Shown: positions 6,742 through 6,863 of the stretch, one piece after another
Layout of the letters: each line of letters begins with the position of its first letter
How positions within the stretch are numbered: the stretch's first letter is position 1
NCBI GenBank assembly: GCA_030528965.1
Contig: JAUMXS010000068.1
Coordinates: 1 to 6,863, forward strand
Direction: 5' to 3'
Source: Eubacteriales bacterium
GTDB lineage: Bacteria > Bacillota > Clostridia > Oscillospirales > Oscillospiraceae
Length of the DNA: 6,863 nucleotides
Program-made: the position numbers and the translations under genes
Notes under the pieces: model-generated
The model's database searches: none
The model's input: the letters and a program-made list of their open reading frames with translations, nothing else
What the model was told of the DNA's origin: nothing

Positions 6742-6782
6742 AAATGAATAAAAGATCCGCAGGAGCTTATCTCCTGCGGATC
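6742..6782 (-). terminator. Rho-independent terminator of the upstream minus-strand gene
   Basis: GATCCGCAGGAG (6754-6765) and CTCCTGCGGATC (6771-6782) form a perfect 12-bp G+C-rich stem with a 5-nt loop. On the minus strand the stem is followed by TTTTATTCATTTATT, a broken U-tract; no U-tract follows on the plus strand. It therefore ends transcription entering from the right and separates that gene from the operon to the left. Confidence 0.85.
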
Positions 6783-6817
6783 ATATAACCAGACTCCGGT
6801 CGTTTATCATTTGTGCA

Positions 6818-6863
6818 TCAAAGCTCTTTAGGGGAAAACCTCTTCAGCAAGCTGTTGTAAAAC
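6818..6863 (-). CDS. Possible 3' end of an unidentified minus-strand gene
   Basis: The terminator at 6754-6782 implies a gene entering from the right. Two minus frames could be its end. One reads FYNSLLKRFSPKEL and stops at TGA 6818-6820. The other reads VLQQLAEEVFP and stops at TAA 6828-6830. The first is mildly favoured because the second needs a TTA codon, and TTA is scarce in the genes of this window. Either stop is 35-45 nt from the terminator stem, a normal distance. Too little is visible to name a product. Confidence 0.3.
   Translation of the reverse strand, partial: FYNSLLKRFSPKEL

Noticed and set aside
6754..6782. Perfect hairpin considered as a mobile-element or repeat end
   Set aside because: The 5-nt loop, G+C stem and T-tract on the minus side are explained by a terminator. 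There is no second copy, transposase or target duplication in the window.

Overview
The window is an ordinary bacterial housekeeping segment, with every recognisable gene on the minus strand. Read in the direction of transcription (right to left), the order is: the end of an unidentified gene with its terminator, an A+T-rich promoter region, a SpoU/TrmH-family RNA methyltransferase, dprA, topA, trmFO and the first three quarters of plsX. The dprA-topA-trmFO core is the classical Firmicutes (Bacillota) arrangement, and a folate-dependent TrmFO also fits that phylum. The moderately high G+C, the lysine/alanine/threonine-rich tail on TopA and the plsX neighbour make me lean to an anaerobic Clostridia/Negativicutes-type organism (Megasphaera/Dialister-like). 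That lineage guess is inference only.

Right end (about 6586-6863): a small C-terminal coding remnant is followed by a strong intrinsic terminator (6754-6782) that closes the upstream minus-strand unit. Next come a degenerate hairpin (6669-6710), a perfect 9-bp inverted repeat (6637-6660) overlapping a candidate sigma-A promoter, and a tandem 8-bp repeat near the predicted transcription start. This is the only real intergenic region.

Operon (1-6552): the five genes are tightly packed. The gaps are 41 nt (methyltransferase to dprA) and 13 nt (dprA to topA). The overlaps are 4 nt (topA/trmFO, ATGA) and 16 nt (trmFO/plsX). No terminator or obvious internal promoter is seen, so they probably form one transcript. 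The functions are mixed: RNA 2'-O-ribose methylation, single-strand DNA handling and RecA loading (DprA), relaxation of negative supercoils (TopA), tRNA m5U54 formation (TrmFO) and the first step of phospholipid acyl transfer (PlsX). The link looks like co-expression of growth genes rather than one pathway.

I found no mobile element, CRISPR array, tRNA or rRNA, and no convincing undescribed system. The points most worth checking are plsX following trmFO directly, the promoter/operator architecture at 6637-6665, the missing Shine-Dalgarno of the first gene, the basic TopA tail, and a strong codon bias that leaves long antisense mirror frames open under every gene.
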